Source: Actinomycetota bacterium
GTDB lineage: Bacteria; Actinomycetota; Thermoleophilia; BMS3ABIN01
DNA: 64,000 bases
Direction of reading: 5' to 3'
NCBI GenBank assembly: GCA_016235065.1
Contig: JACRMB010000003.1
Span: 648,524-712,523, forward strand
Positions 43,294 through 52,667 of the stretch are shown here, piece by piece; positions within the stretch are counted from its first letter, which is position 1, and every line of letters starts with the position of its first letter. The position numbers and the translations under genes were made by a program. The notes below the pieces were generated by a model that worked only from the letters and a program-made list of their open reading frames with translations, was not told the DNA's origin and searched no databases.

Positions 43294-44126
43294 AGATCCT
43301 GATCTCACAGCGCGGCGGCTATTGCTATGGCGTCCAGCGGGCGCTGGACATCGCCCATCGCGCCGCTTCCGATTCACCCGGACCGATCAAGACCCTGGGC
43401 CCGATCATCCATAATCCGGGGGTGGTCAGGGAGCTGGCAGACGCAGGCGTATCACCGGTAGAGGACCTCGAAGGCATCACCGGCGGGACCGTCATCCTGA
43501 GGACCCACGGCGTCACTCCCGCGGTCATCGCCGACGCCAAGGGGCGCGGCCTGGCGATCGTCGACGCCACCTGCCCCTATGTGAAAGTGGCCCAGGAGAA
43601 AGCCTCATTCCTGGGCGAGCAGGGATACCTCACGATCATCCTCGGCGAGCATGAGCATCCCGAGGTCGTCGCTCTCGTGGCCAACGCCGGCAAGAAGACC
43701 GTCGTCGTGGAGAACGTCGACGAGCTGGATATGGACGCGGTGCACGGCAAGCGCGTCGGCGTAGTAGTCCAGACCACCCAGGCAAGCACGAACCTCGCGG
43801 CGCTGGCGGCGCGGCTGGCGCCGGCCTGCCGGGAACTGCTGATCTACAACACGATGTGTAACGCTACCCAGAAATGCCAGGACGAAGCGTTGAGCCTGGC
43901 GCGGCAGGCGGACGCGGTCATCGTCATCGGCGGGCGCAACAGCGCCAACACGACCCGTCTGTCACAGTTGTGCCAGGAGGTACAGGAGAAGACCTACCAT
44001 ATCGAGGATGTCGGCGAACTTCAGCCGGGATGGTTTGAGGGGGCGGAGACTGTCGCCATCACTGCCGGCGCCTCGACGCCGCCGGAGCAGATGGAAGCCG
44101 CGGCGGCGTGGCTGGGGAAGCTTTAG
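43290..44126 (+). CDS. ispH: 4-hydroxy-3-methylbut-2-enyl diphosphate reductase IspH
   Basis: The 278-residue iron-sulfur enzyme has the three cluster Cys: Cys12 (QRGGYCYGVQRAL), Cys95 (DATCPYVKV) and Cys190 (NTMCNATQ), plus ILGEHEHPEV and GGRNSANTTRL. It makes IPP and DMAPP in the last MEP-pathway step. The fusion to an S1 domain seen in some Clostridia is absent; S1 is encoded separately at 57124. Confidence 0.96.
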   Translation: MKILISQRGGYCYGVQRALDIAHRAASDSPGPIKTLGPIIHNPGVVRELADAGVSPVEDLEGITGGTVILRTHGVTPAVIADAKGRGLAIVDATCPYVKVAQEKASFLGEQGYLTIILGEHEHPEVVALVANAGKKTVVVENVDELDMDAVHGKRVGVVVQTTQASTNLAALAARLAPACRELLIYNTMCNATQKCQDEALSLARQADAVIVIGGRNSANTTRLSQLCQEVQEKTYHIEDVGELQPGWFEGAETVAITAGASTPPEQMEAAAAWLGKL

Positions 44127-44149
44127 GCGCCTTCTATAGCCTGACGTTC

Positions 44150-45574
44150 TTACGAGATTGTTGAAGGAAGGATTTTCTCCGCATCGACGCTAGACCGTGT
44201 TTGACTGTAGTTTGTGTACGAGGCAAGGTTCGCCATGGTGCGAGTAGTCCCTGATCGACTATGCCCGGCCAAAGATCGCATCGTTCTTTTTGACTTGCGT
44301 GCCGCAGAATCAAGAGATACGAGTTTATATTCAAGCTCCCCCAGACCGATTTTCTCTCCATGAATCAGCTGAGCCAGTGGATTGACACCGTTGTGAACGG
44401 CGGCGAATTTCTGATGGCTCGCGATACCAGCATCAGTCAGAGCGCTCCTCGCATAGCCGATTGCATCATTAACCAGATCATAGGAGGCCGCATCAACTGA
44501 AACCGGGTCCAGTGATGCGGCAATGCCAATATTAGGGACAATAGGGTTATCACTCCAGCCAACGCAATCACAATCAGGAGTGACGTCAACGATGACGTTG
44601 ATAGCGGCAAACTTTTCCTGTTTCCGATAGAGGGAAGCAGCAGCATACTCGGCTATTTTTTCCTGCACGATAGCTGGATCAGATACGGCGCGTAAACGTT
44701 CGCGCCACTTTAAGTCAGTATCATACCTGGCCTTCAAGTCCTTGATCCGCTTGCGAGTGTTCTCTGGCAGGCGTTCTTTCAGCTTCCTGGCAAGCGCTGC
44801 TGCACTTAGCGATTCATCCTGGCTCCGCCTCATGTAACTGATTTCGAGAGCGCCCCCAGTGCAGATAACGGCACATTCACAGCAACCTATGCAGGAATCG
44901 TGATCGATTTTCGCAACCTTGTGATCATCGGGTCCAGACACCATAGAGATGGCTTTCTCTGGACACCATTCACGACAGCGGGCGCATCCCTCGCATTCCG
45001 AAGGGGAAACTTCGGGCCGGTAATCTGAGTGCATCAATCTCTTTCCAGCATGAGAACCAAATCCCATCCCCAAATTCTTTATGGCGCCCCCGAATCCACA
45101 AATCATGTGACCCTTGAAATGTGCCAGTGAAATAATCGCATCTGCGTCGAGAGCGGCGGTGGCGATTTTAGCCTCCGAAAAATGGATGCCATTGACAGGC
45201 ACAGAACGGTGATCAAGACCCAGCAGCCCATCGGCAATGACAATGGGAGCCCCGGTTGCCTCATAACCGAAGCCGTTCTCAAGGGCAATAATAGTGTGGT
45301 CGCGGGAATTATTGCGGCCGCCTACATAGAGGGTATTCGAATCGGTGAGGAAAGGCCTGCCACCCAGGTTTTTTACTACATCCACGACACCACGGATATA
45401 ACTGGGTCGAAGATATGCCAGGTTGCCCCGCTCTCCGAAGCTGAGTTTGATAGCGACCAGATCGTTCTTGCTTACAATCCGGCTGAGGTCCAGATTCTCG
45501 AGTAGCCTGCGGTATTTGACGAGGTTGCTCTCGCGGCTGTCTGCTCTGCTTGATACGAAAAATACGGTTGACAT
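44150..45574 (-). CDS. DUF362-family protein with two 4Fe-4S motifs
   Basis: The 474-residue protein has a DUF362 domain (about 38-185: AIKLSFGERGNLAYLRPSYI, SLAHFKGHMICGFGGAIKN), then CEGCARCREWCPEKA and CIGCCECAVICTGGA, each for one 4Fe-4S cluster, then a further alpha/beta part. The last 45 residues are Ser/Thr/Arg-rich. DUF362 ferredoxins are common in anaerobes and act in electron transfer; their partner here is unknown. Base composition is lower in GC than neighbouring genes, suggesting transfer. Confidence 0.88.
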   Translation of the reverse strand: MSTVFFVSSRADSRESNLVKYRRLLENLDLSRIVSKNDLVAIKLSFGERGNLAYLRPSYIRGVVDVVKNLGGRPFLTDSNTLYVGGRNNSRDHTIIALENGFGYEATGAPIVIADGLLGLDHRSVPVNGIHFSEAKIATAALDADAIISLAHFKGHMICGFGGAIKNLGMGFGSHAGKRLMHSDYRPEVSPSECEGCARCREWCPEKAISMVSGPDDHKVAKIDHDSCIGCCECAVICTGGALEISYMRRSQDESLSAAALARKLKERLPENTRKRIKDLKARYDTDLKWRERLRAVSDPAIVQEKIAEYAAASLYRKQEKFAAINVIVDVTPDCDCVGWSDNPIVPNIGIAASLDPVSVDAASYDLVNDAIGYARSALTDAGIASHQKFAAVHNGVNPLAQLIHGEKIGLGELEYKLVSLDSAARKSKRTMRSLAGHSRSGTTRTMANLASYTNYSQTRSSVDAEKILPSTIS

Positions 45575-45766
45575 AAATTCCTATAAAAGAACGGATTAGT
45601 GAACAAATAGCGCCTGATAGTAGCACTATAATACGAATTAGTAAACATATGTAATTATCAAGGTAGGGTTCTACTTGATTTTAAAATATACAGCCTGGAA
45701 AAAGCGCAAACGCAACCACAGTTGTCGGGAATATCCAACAAGATAATCATTGGCTTCCGGATTGAT
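45575..45766. other. AT-rich intergenic gap between pirin and DUF362 genes
   Basis: 192 bases holding the upstream region of the leftward DUF362 gene. CACTATAATACG at 45627-45638 and AAATAGCGCCTGA (45606-45618) resemble a sequence at 46740-46772. No gene was found. Confidence 0.4.
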
Positions 45767-46534
45767 CTAAAGCCCGTACCGGTTTCCCACGGCCAGCGGC
45801 ACTTCCACCAGCAGCAGCTCCACGTCGGCTTCAGCCTTGATCTTCAGGTTCTGGCCGCCGATTATCCTGGCCGCACTCAGAGCTTCCGCGGAATGGCCGT
45901 TGATCCTGACCGAGCCGCCCTCCAGGACATACAGATAGGCGCCGCGTCCGGTATCGAGCCCGTGTTCCACGAAATGGCCGTTCTCCAGGAATGACGAATA
46001 CACGCGCGCGTCGGAGATGATGGGCAGGACTCTCTCGTCGTCGGGTTTATCCGACACCAGCAGCAGCAGCCTGTTCTTGCGCTCAAACTGTTCCACCGGT
46101 TTTTGCTGCAATACCGGTTCGAGGTTGAGCTCCGAGGGCAGGAACCACATCTGGATGAATCGCATGGACTCGCTGCTGCTGTCGTTGATCTCGGAATGGG
46201 ACATGCCCCGTCCGACTGTCGTGTGCTGTACCCAGCCTTTCCTGAGGATGTCACCGACACCATTCTCATCCGCGTGGCGGAAGACGCCGGCGGCGCAGTA
46301 AGTCACTACCTCGATATTGCGGTGCGAATGCAGCGGCCAGGTGGCGCCGGGGGAGAGGGTGTCGTCGTTGAAGACGCGCAGGGTGCCGAAATGGCTGTAG
46401 TCCCGGTCGTAGTACTGGTCGAAGGAAAAATGCCAGCGCCCTTCGAAAGTACCGTTCTCGATGATGCCGCGGGCCTGGTAGATGCTGTCAGGCGGGCGGA
46501 TGGTGATCAGATCCCTGCCGGTCGTGCTCTCCAT
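45767..46534 (-). CDS. Pirin-family protein (YhhW-like quercetinase-type bicupin)
   Basis: The 255-residue bicupin shows the pirin core: FDQYYDRDYSHFGTLRVFND, WPLHSHRNIEVVTYCAAGV with the metal-binding His pair, and GMSHSEINDSSSESMRFIQM with the third His and Glu. It likely binds iron or another metal; some members oxidise quercetin in vitro, but the physiological role is unclear. Confidence 0.9.
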   Translation of the reverse strand: MESTTGRDLITIRPPDSIYQARGIIENGTFEGRWHFSFDQYYDRDYSHFGTLRVFNDDTLSPGATWPLHSHRNIEVVTYCAAGVFRHADENGVGDILRKGWVQHTTVGRGMSHSEINDSSSESMRFIQMWFLPSELNLEPVLQQKPVEQFERKNRLLLLVSDKPDDERVLPIISDARVYSSFLENGHFVEHGLDTGRGAYLYVLEGGSVRINGHSAEALSAARIIGGQNLKIKAEADVELLLVEVPLAVGNRYGL

Positions 46535-46829
46535 GAATCCTCCAGAATTGGGCGAGAAGCCTTCAGAATACCTTCGCTTGGGCCCCCGCCAGCCTACCCC
46601 CCTTATTAAAGATGGTTCCCCGATGGGATGGCCGTGAAACGCCGAAGGCCCTCCTGGATGGCGGAAGGGTTATCTGGCAGCCGCGGGAGCCTGATCCACG
46701 CGCATAAGCCGCCTGGACGCGGGATTGTCGTGATTACTGAATAAATAGCGGCTCACTGGTACAATAATACTATTCGGATTACCTTCCGGAAGGGGGCACG
46801 GACACGAAAGGCTCTGGAGCGAACTCGGC
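46535..46829. other. Divergent intergenic gap between the pirin and subtilisin genes
   Basis: 295 bases. AAATAGCGGCTCACTGGTAC followed by AATAATACTATTC (46740-46772) resembles 45606-45640 and may include the rightward promoter. CTGGAGCGAA precedes the subtilisin ATG. No gene seen. Confidence 0.4.
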
Positions 46830-49238
46830 ATGAGACGTTGGGCAGCACTATCTCTGGCTCTGGCGATGCTGGCGTTTTTGACGCTTGGCATGGCCGGCGC
46901 CTTTTTTGTTTTCGGCGGCGGCCATGAAGGCGTAGTCATCCACGCAGACTTCATGGCGCCGGCGTGGAACAGGGCGGCCATCCAGGACAGCGCGCCGCAA
47001 GCCCGTGTTGATGGGGGCGGAAACGGCCAGGAAGTCCCTGATGGGGAAGTGCCCGGCAGCAGAAATGCTTCATCCCGCGCAGATGCCAAACAGGACCCAA
47101 AGCTGCAGTCTTCCATGGTGCAGCTGGCGGCGGTCCAGTCCGCGGAAGGCCCGGCTGCGGCTTCTGATTTCGCGAAAGAGAGCGGCATCAGGCTGCGCGA
47201 CGGCCGGGTCCAGGTCGTCATCGAGGCAGCACCTGGAGCGACTGAAGCCGTATCAATAGCTGCAGAGGCCGCTGGCGGAAAAGTGCAGACTGTCCATGGT
47301 GACCTGGTCCAGGCCGAGGTCCCGGTGGAGAGTCTGGCTTCATTGGCAAAATCGCCGTCGGTCGAATATGTCAGGCAGCCGCACAGGCCGACACTCGCTA
47401 CGACCAGTGAGGGAGTCGCCGACATCGGCGCCGTTTCCTGGCAGGCCGCCGGCGACACTGGCGCGGGCGCCAGTGTCGCCGTGCTCGACCCCGGTTTCAC
47501 CGGCTATCAGGATCGCATCAATAGCGGCGAGCTTCCCGCAAATCTGATCGCCATGTCATTCGTCGCCGGCGGCGATATCAACGGCGGCGGCGAGATCCAT
47601 GGCACCGCCTGCGCCGAGATCGTATATGACGTGGCACCGGGCGCCCAGCTTTATCTGGTCAACTTCAACACCGACGTCGAGCTGGCGAACGCGGTGGATT
47701 ACCTGATCGCCCAGGGTGTAGACGTCGTCTCAGCCTCCTGGGGTTTCTTCGGGGATTTCCGCGGCGACGGCCAGGGTGACATCGACACGATCGTGCAGAA
47801 CGCCAACGCCGCCGGCATCACCTGGGCCAACGCCGCCGGCAACTCGGCTCAGACCCACTGGAGCGGCCTGTTCACGGATGCCGACGGGGACAACTTGCAT
47901 GAGTTCGCAGTGGGGGACGAAGGCAACGACTTTTCATATTACGTGAATGTAGGTGACTCCATCAGCCTCTTCCTGACCTGGGACCGCTGGCCGCTCACCG
48001 ACCAGGATTATGATTTCCATCTTGTCTGGACTGGTAACGCATCAAACAATTACCAGTCTGTTATCGTTGCCGAGAGTTTAAACTGGCAGGGTGTCAATCA
48101 CCTCACGGCTCCCTCTGAGCAGATCGGCTATACAGTCCCGCCGGGGCAAGGCGGAACCTACTATGCAAGAATCTCCAAGTATAGCGCCGCCGGAGACGCC
48201 ACCTTCCAGTTGTATTCCCACCCGTTTCCGTTGCAGTACCAGGTTGCCGCGGGCAGCCTCGGCGGCCAGCCGGCCGATTCGCCCTACGCCATGACCGTCG
48301 GCGCAGTGCCTTACGGCGGCACCACGATCGAGTACTTCAGCTCCCGGGGGCCGACCATCGACGGCAGGATCAAGCCGGATATCGTCGCGCCGGACAGGGT
48401 TTCCACTGTGACCTATGGTCTGAGCGGCTTTCCAGGCACCTCCGCCGCCACCCCCCACGCAGCCGGAGCCGCCACGCTGATAAAGGCGGCGTTCCCGGCG
48501 TATACGCCATCCCAGATCCAGGCCAGGCTCGAGTCCCTGGCTACCGGCCTCGGCGTCCCCGGCAAGGACAACACCTACGGCAGCGGCAAACTCAACATGG
48601 GACCGGTCCTTGACCACGCACCGCCGCTGGTGACCGGTGTACAGCCTTCCGGCACCGTCTATGACAGCTCGGGCGCCGTTGTCGTCTACTACATGGACAG
48701 CTACAGCGGCATCGATGCTGCTTCCGTCCAGGTCCAGCTCGACGGCGTCGCGATGTCCGGCTGCGCCGCGACGGCGTCGCAAGTCAGCTGCCCCTTCTCC
48801 GACCTGGCCGCGGGGCTTCATTCCATCACCGGGTCGGTCAGCGACACCTCAGGCAACACTGCAAGCATAAGCGGTTCGTTCACTGAAGCCTGCGGCAAGC
48901 CGCTTCTCTCCCTGGAAACATCCAGCTCCTTCTGGGCTTCCTATGAAGACTACCTGAGCCACGAACTCTCGGTGACGTTCTCTTTCTGCAATTCCGGAAC
49001 CAATGATGCCTTCAATGTGGCGATGGTGGGAAGCATCAACACCAACAGTGCCGTGCTCGCCTCGCTGGTCCCCGGCAGCGTGGGCAATATCGCCGGCGGC
49101 TCCGGCAGCTGCGCTCCGATCACGGTCAAGTACTTGGTCCCCGCAGGAGTATCGCGTTTCCGCGCGACCGTCTACGCGACGGCAGAGAACAGCTGCGGCC
49201 TGAACTACGCATACCCTTCCCTCTTCCTGGAACCCTGA
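46830..49238 (+). CDS. Secreted subtilisin-like serine protease (S8) with C-terminal WxSYxDYL domain
   Basis: The 802-residue protein has an N-terminal signal/anchor helix (about 5-30), a prodomain-like region (about 95-190) and an S8 domain: Asp220 (VAVLDPGFTGY), His257 (EIHGTACAEIV), oxyanion Asn338 (NAAGNSAQ) and Ser538 (GFPGTSAATPHAAG). An extra beta domain (about 350-470) sits between Asn and Ser. After an Ig-like domain (about 610-685), residues 687-790 form the FWASYEDYLSHELSVTFSF domain shared with the protein at 23530. It likely digests extracellular protein. Confidence 0.9.
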   Translation: MRRWAALSLALAMLAFLTLGMAGAFFVFGGGHEGVVIHADFMAPAWNRAAIQDSAPQARVDGGGNGQEVPDGEVPGSRNASSRADAKQDPKLQSSMVQLAAVQSAEGPAAASDFAKESGIRLRDGRVQVVIEAAPGATEAVSIAAEAAGGKVQTVHGDLVQAEVPVESLASLAKSPSVEYVRQPHRPTLATTSEGVADIGAVSWQAAGDTGAGASVAVLDPGFTGYQDRINSGELPANLIAMSFVAGGDINGGGEIHGTACAEIVYDVAPGAQLYLVNFNTDVELANAVDYLIAQGVDVVSASWGFFGDFRGDGQGDIDTIVQNANAAGITWANAAGNSAQTHWSGLFTDADGDNLHEFAVGDEGNDFSYYVNVGDSISLFLTWDRWPLTDQDYDFHLVWTGNASNNYQSVIVAESLNWQGVNHLTAPSEQIGYTVPPGQGGTYYARISKYSAAGDATFQLYSHPFPLQYQVAAGSLGGQPADSPYAMTVGAVPYGGTTIEYFSSRGPTIDGRIKPDIVAPDRVSTVTYGLSGFPGTSAATPHAAGAATLIKAAFPAYTPSQIQARLESLATGLGVPGKDNTYGSGKLNMGPVLDHAPPLVTGVQPSGTVYDSSGAVVVYYMDSYSGIDAASVQVQLDGVAMSGCAATASQVSCPFSDLAAGLHSITGSVSDTSGNTASISGSFTEACGKPLLSLETSSSFWASYEDYLSHELSVTFSFCNSGTNDAFNVAMVGSINTNSAVLASLVPGSVGNIAGGSGSCAPITVKYLVPAGVSRFRATVYATAENSCGLNYAYPSLFLEP

Positions 49239-49249
49239 GGTGACCGGGC

Positions 49250-50656
49250 TTGCCTGATAGCGGGAGGGAGAAGGGAGGCCTGGTTTCTTCCGTGACTCCA
49301 GGCAGTCCGGCAGAAGCAGCCGGCATCGCTCCCGGCGACCGCATCCTCTCCCTTGACGGCCACGAACTCCACGACGTCATCGACTATCAGTTCTATCTGG
49401 AGCCGGAGCGGCAGAGCGTCGTCGTCGACCGGGGTGGCAGGACCCTTACGCTGGAGATGGACAGCGGCGACAATGATGACGAGGATATCGCAGGCGGCGG
49501 GACCGCCATGTCAGGCGATCCGGGTATCTATTTTGCCGGGACCGTCTTCGGACCGATCCGCACCTGTGCCAACAACTGCGTCTTCTGTTTCATCGAACAG
49601 GTCCCGGGAGGACTGCGGCAGCCATTGTATGTGAAGGACGATGACTTCCGCCTCTCATTCCTCCATGGGAATTTCATCACCCTCAATAACCTCCGCGAAG
49701 AAGACCTGGAGCGCATCACCGGCCAGCGGCTGAGGCCGCTATATGTCTCCGTGCACGCCACCGATCCGGAGGTCCGGGCGCGGCTGATGGGTTGCGGGAA
49801 GAAGACCGCGGCGCGAGGCCTGGAGAATCTGCAGAGGCTGGGGGAGGCGGGAATCGAGATCCACGCCCAGATCGTGCTCTGCCCCGGCCTGAACGACGGC
49901 TCAGTGCTGGAACGGACGGTCATGGACCTCGCGGAAGAATATGCAGGCGTTGCCAGCGCCGGAATCGTGCCGGTGGCATTTTCTGAGGAATTCCTGAGGG
50001 AAACATCCGCGGCGGGCTCGAAGGGGAATTCCATGCAGGCCATGAGGACTGTCACCACCGAAGACTGCCTGGCGGTGATAGACGCCGTTGCGGCCTGGCA
50101 GGAGCGTTTTCGCAGCTCTTGCGGCTTCGGCTTCGCCTACGCCGCCGACGAATTCTACCTTCGCGCCAACCGCCCACTGCCTCCCGCGGAATACTACGAC
50201 GATTTCGCTCAGTACGAGAACGGCATCGGCATCGCCCGCAGCTTCGTAGACGAGGGGGAGGATCAGCTGGCGCGATTGCTGGCCGGCCATATCGGCAACC
50301 GGACCAGCGACGCAGCTCGATCCGCCCACCCCGGCGTACCCTCACGAATCTACCTGCTGACCGGAACTCTCGCAGTTGGACTCATGTATGAAGCCTGCGC
50401 CAGGCTGAGCAACTCACTCGGCCTGCCGGTTCAGCCACTGGTCGCGGAAAATCACCTCTTCGGGCAGCAGGTCACTGTCACCGGTCTGCTCGGCGGTCGT
50501 GATCTGCTCCGGACCGCAGCCGAAGCCGGGTTGACCCGCGACGACCTTTTGCTGGTCCCGGCTTGCACCCTTGACAGCGCCGGCGAGAGGTTCCTGGATG
50601 ACCTGCGCCTCGGTGAGCTGCACGAGGCCCTGGAGTGCGAGATCGAGATCTTCTGA
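49250..50656 (+). CDS. DUF512 radical-SAM protein with N-terminal PDZ domain
   Basis: The 468-residue protein has a PDZ-like N-terminus (GSPAEAAGIAPGDRILSLDG), a radical-SAM Cys motif CANNCVFCF (near residue 106), and the DUF512 C-terminal domain with LTGTLAVGLMYEACARLSN and LLGGRDLL. It is often encoded next to der; a link to ribosome or tRNA biology has been suggested but no reaction is known. The start is TTG 49250 with AGGTGA upstream. Confidence 0.9.
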   Translation: MPDSGREKGGLVSSVTPGSPAEAAGIAPGDRILSLDGHELHDVIDYQFYLEPERQSVVVDRGGRTLTLEMDSGDNDDEDIAGGGTAMSGDPGIYFAGTVFGPIRTCANNCVFCFIEQVPGGLRQPLYVKDDDFRLSFLHGNFITLNNLREEDLERITGQRLRPLYVSVHATDPEVRARLMGCGKKTAARGLENLQRLGEAGIEIHAQIVLCPGLNDGSVLERTVMDLAEEYAGVASAGIVPVAFSEEFLRETSAAGSKGNSMQAMRTVTTEDCLAVIDAVAAWQERFRSSCGFGFAYAADEFYLRANRPLPPAEYYDDFAQYENGIGIARSFVDEGEDQLARLLAGHIGNRTSDAARSAHPGVPSRIYLLTGTLAVGLMYEACARLSNSLGLPVQPLVAENHLFGQQVTVTGLLGGRDLLRTAAEAGLTRDDLLLVPACTLDSAGERFLDDLRLGELHEALECEIEIF

Positions 50657-50701
50657 TCCCGGTTCCAGCAGCTGTCTGACTTTATCCCCCGCATCCTCTG
50701 A

Positions 50702-50707
50702 TAGAAT
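50702..50707 (+). promoter_or_regulatory. Possible -10 of a leaderless der transcript
   Basis: TAGAAT ends six bases before the der ATG (50714), so transcription would start at the ATG itself. There is no Shine-Dalgarno sequence. A CTGACT element 20 bases upstream is a poor -35. Confidence 0.35.
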
Positions 50708-50713
50708 CCATCC

Positions 50714-52024
50714 ATGCCAGTTTTACCTAAAGTAGCCGTTGTCGGGTATCCCAACGTGGGCAAGTCGACCCTGCTCAACCGCCTTTCGGGACGGCGCGAG
50801 GCTGTCGTCCACAGCGCGGCCGGTGTCACCCGCGACCGCAAGGAGATCCAGGTCGAGTGGACCGGGCGTTCCTTCACGCTCGTCGATACCGGCGGCGTCG
50901 ATACCGCCGACCGCCGCGAGATGGCCCGGCAGATCCGCGCCCAGGTGGAGGCGGCTCTGAAGGAAGCGGCCCTGGTGCTGCTGGTGGTCGACGGGGTCAC
51001 GGGCATCGGCCCCGGGGACGAAGACCTGGCCCAGATAGTCCGCCGCAGCAAGACCCCGGCGATCCTGGTCGCGAACAAGATCGACGATTTCAACCGCGTC
51101 GACCTCATCCACGAGTTCCATTCCCTGGGAATGGGCGAGCCGGTTCCCGTGAGCGCACTGCACGGCACCGGTTCCGGCGACCTGCTCGACATGGTCCTCG
51201 ACAAGCTAGAGGAGATGGGCGCCATGGCTGACGCCGATGCCCGCGAGGAGATCCGCGTCGCCTTCGTCGGCCGCCCCAACGCCGGCAAGTCTTCCATGCT
51301 CAACAAACTGCTAGGTGAAGACCGCGTCATCGTCTCCGACCAGCCGGGCACGACCCGCGACTCGATAGACACTGTCGTGGAAGCCGGCGACACCACTTTC
51401 CGGTTCGTAGATACCGCCGGACTGCGCCGCCCCGGCAAGCTCACCGAAGATGTGGAATATTACAGCCGCGTGCGCGCCCTTGCGGCTCTGGAAAAGGCGC
51501 AGATCGCCCTGGTCCTGGTGGATTGCACCCTGGGTTTGACCGATTACGACCTCACCATCATCGACGAGGCCATGAAGCGCAACTGCGCAACGGCGCTCCT
51601 GCTAAACAAGTGGGATCTGCAGAAACTCGACCTGGAAGACCTCAAGTGGAAGCTGGCCCGCAAGACCACGCTGAAGCCGCCATTTCTGGCGGTCTCGGCG
51701 CTTACCGGCCGCGGCATCAAGGATATCCTGCCGCTGGTGCGCCACCTTCATGAGCAGTACACATCGCATCTCTCCACACGGGAGCTGAACAAGTTCCTGC
51801 AGGAGATAAAGGCGGAACACTCGCCGCCGATCGTCCGCGGCCGTCAGCTGAAGATGTATTACATCAGCCAGCCGTCGGCGGCGCCGCCGGGCATCGTCAT
51901 CCAGGTGAACAACAAGGGGCTGATCACCAGGCCGTACGCCACCTATGTGGAGAACTCCATGCGGGAGCGCTTCGGCTATTTCGGTTGCCCGCTGGTGATC
52001 CAGTTCCGGGGGAAGAAGGGGTAG
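50714..52024 (+). CDS. der: Ribosome-assembly GTPase Der (EngA)
   Basis: The 436-residue protein has two G domains: VVGYPNVGKSTLLNRL with VDTGG and NKID in the first, and FVGRPNAGKSSMLNKLLGED with DTAGLRR and NKWD in the second, followed by the KH-like C-terminal domain (LKMYYISQPSAAPPGIVIQV). It is needed for 50S subunit assembly. It is seven bases from plsY. Confidence 0.96.
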   Translation: MPVLPKVAVVGYPNVGKSTLLNRLSGRREAVVHSAAGVTRDRKEIQVEWTGRSFTLVDTGGVDTADRREMARQIRAQVEAALKEAALVLLVVDGVTGIGPGDEDLAQIVRRSKTPAILVANKIDDFNRVDLIHEFHSLGMGEPVPVSALHGTGSGDLLDMVLDKLEEMGAMADADAREEIRVAFVGRPNAGKSSMLNKLLGEDRVIVSDQPGTTRDSIDTVVEAGDTTFRFVDTAGLRRPGKLTEDVEYYSRVRALAALEKAQIALVLVDCTLGLTDYDLTIIDEAMKRNCATALLLNKWDLQKLDLEDLKWKLARKTTLKPPFLAVSALTGRGIKDILPLVRHLHEQYTSHLSTRELNKFLQEIKAEHSPPIVRGRQLKMYYISQPSAAPPGIVIQVNNKGLITRPYATYVENSMRERFGYFGCPLVIQFRGKKG

Positions 52025-52031
52025 CATCCCG

Positions 52032-52667
52032 ATGCTGACAGCCGCCGCGCTGATAGTATTCGCTTACCTGCTGGGCTCGGTGCCATTCGCGCTTGTCATC
52101 GGCAAGGGGATCTACGGCGTTGACGTCCGCGGCAAGGGCTCGGGCAACATCGGCGCCACAAACGTCTTCCGCGTCCTCGGCAAGCGCGCGGGAGTCGTCG
52201 TTTTCATTTGCGACGTACTCAAGGGATTCATCCCCGTATATCTTTCTCTGCATCTGCCGGACAGCATAACTTCAGATATTTCCACGATTGAGAACGTCCA
52301 GCTGATGGCCGTGCTCGTCGCCGGAGCCGCCATCGCCGGCCATACTTTTCCCATATTTTTGAAGTTCAAGGGAGGGAAGGGTGTCGCCACCGGAGCTGGC
52401 ACCATCCTGGCGCTGATGCCTTTACTTTTTCTTATATCTTTCGTTGTCTTCTGGTTTGTGCTTTTAACCACCCGCGTCGTATCCATAGCTTCACTCACCG
52501 CGGTGATGGGGCTCTGCATCCTGGTAATCGGGACCGATCAGCCGATGCCCTATATCGACTTCACTTTCGTGGGCGCCGCCGTGATATTCTACGCTCACCG
52601 CTCGAATATCAGGCGGATTCGTAGGGGAAAAGAGAACCAGGTGACCTTTCCGTGGAACCGCAGATGA
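52032..52667 (+). CDS. plsY: Acyl-phosphate glycerol-3-phosphate acyltransferase PlsY
   Basis: The 211-residue membrane protein has the PlsY motifs YLLGSVPFALVIGK, GSGNIGATNVFRVLGK and FLKFKGGKGVATG. It transfers an acyl group from acyl-phosphate to glycerol 3-phosphate, supplying PlsC. Overlaps gpsA by four bases (ATGA). Confidence 0.95.
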   Translation: MLTAAALIVFAYLLGSVPFALVIGKGIYGVDVRGKGSGNIGATNVFRVLGKRAGVVVFICDVLKGFIPVYLSLHLPDSITSDISTIENVQLMAVLVAGAAIAGHTFPIFLKFKGGKGVATGAGTILALMPLLFLISFVVFWFVLLTTRVVSIASLTAVMGLCILVIGTDQPMPYIDFTFVGAAVIFYAHRSNIRRIRRGKENQVTFPWNRR

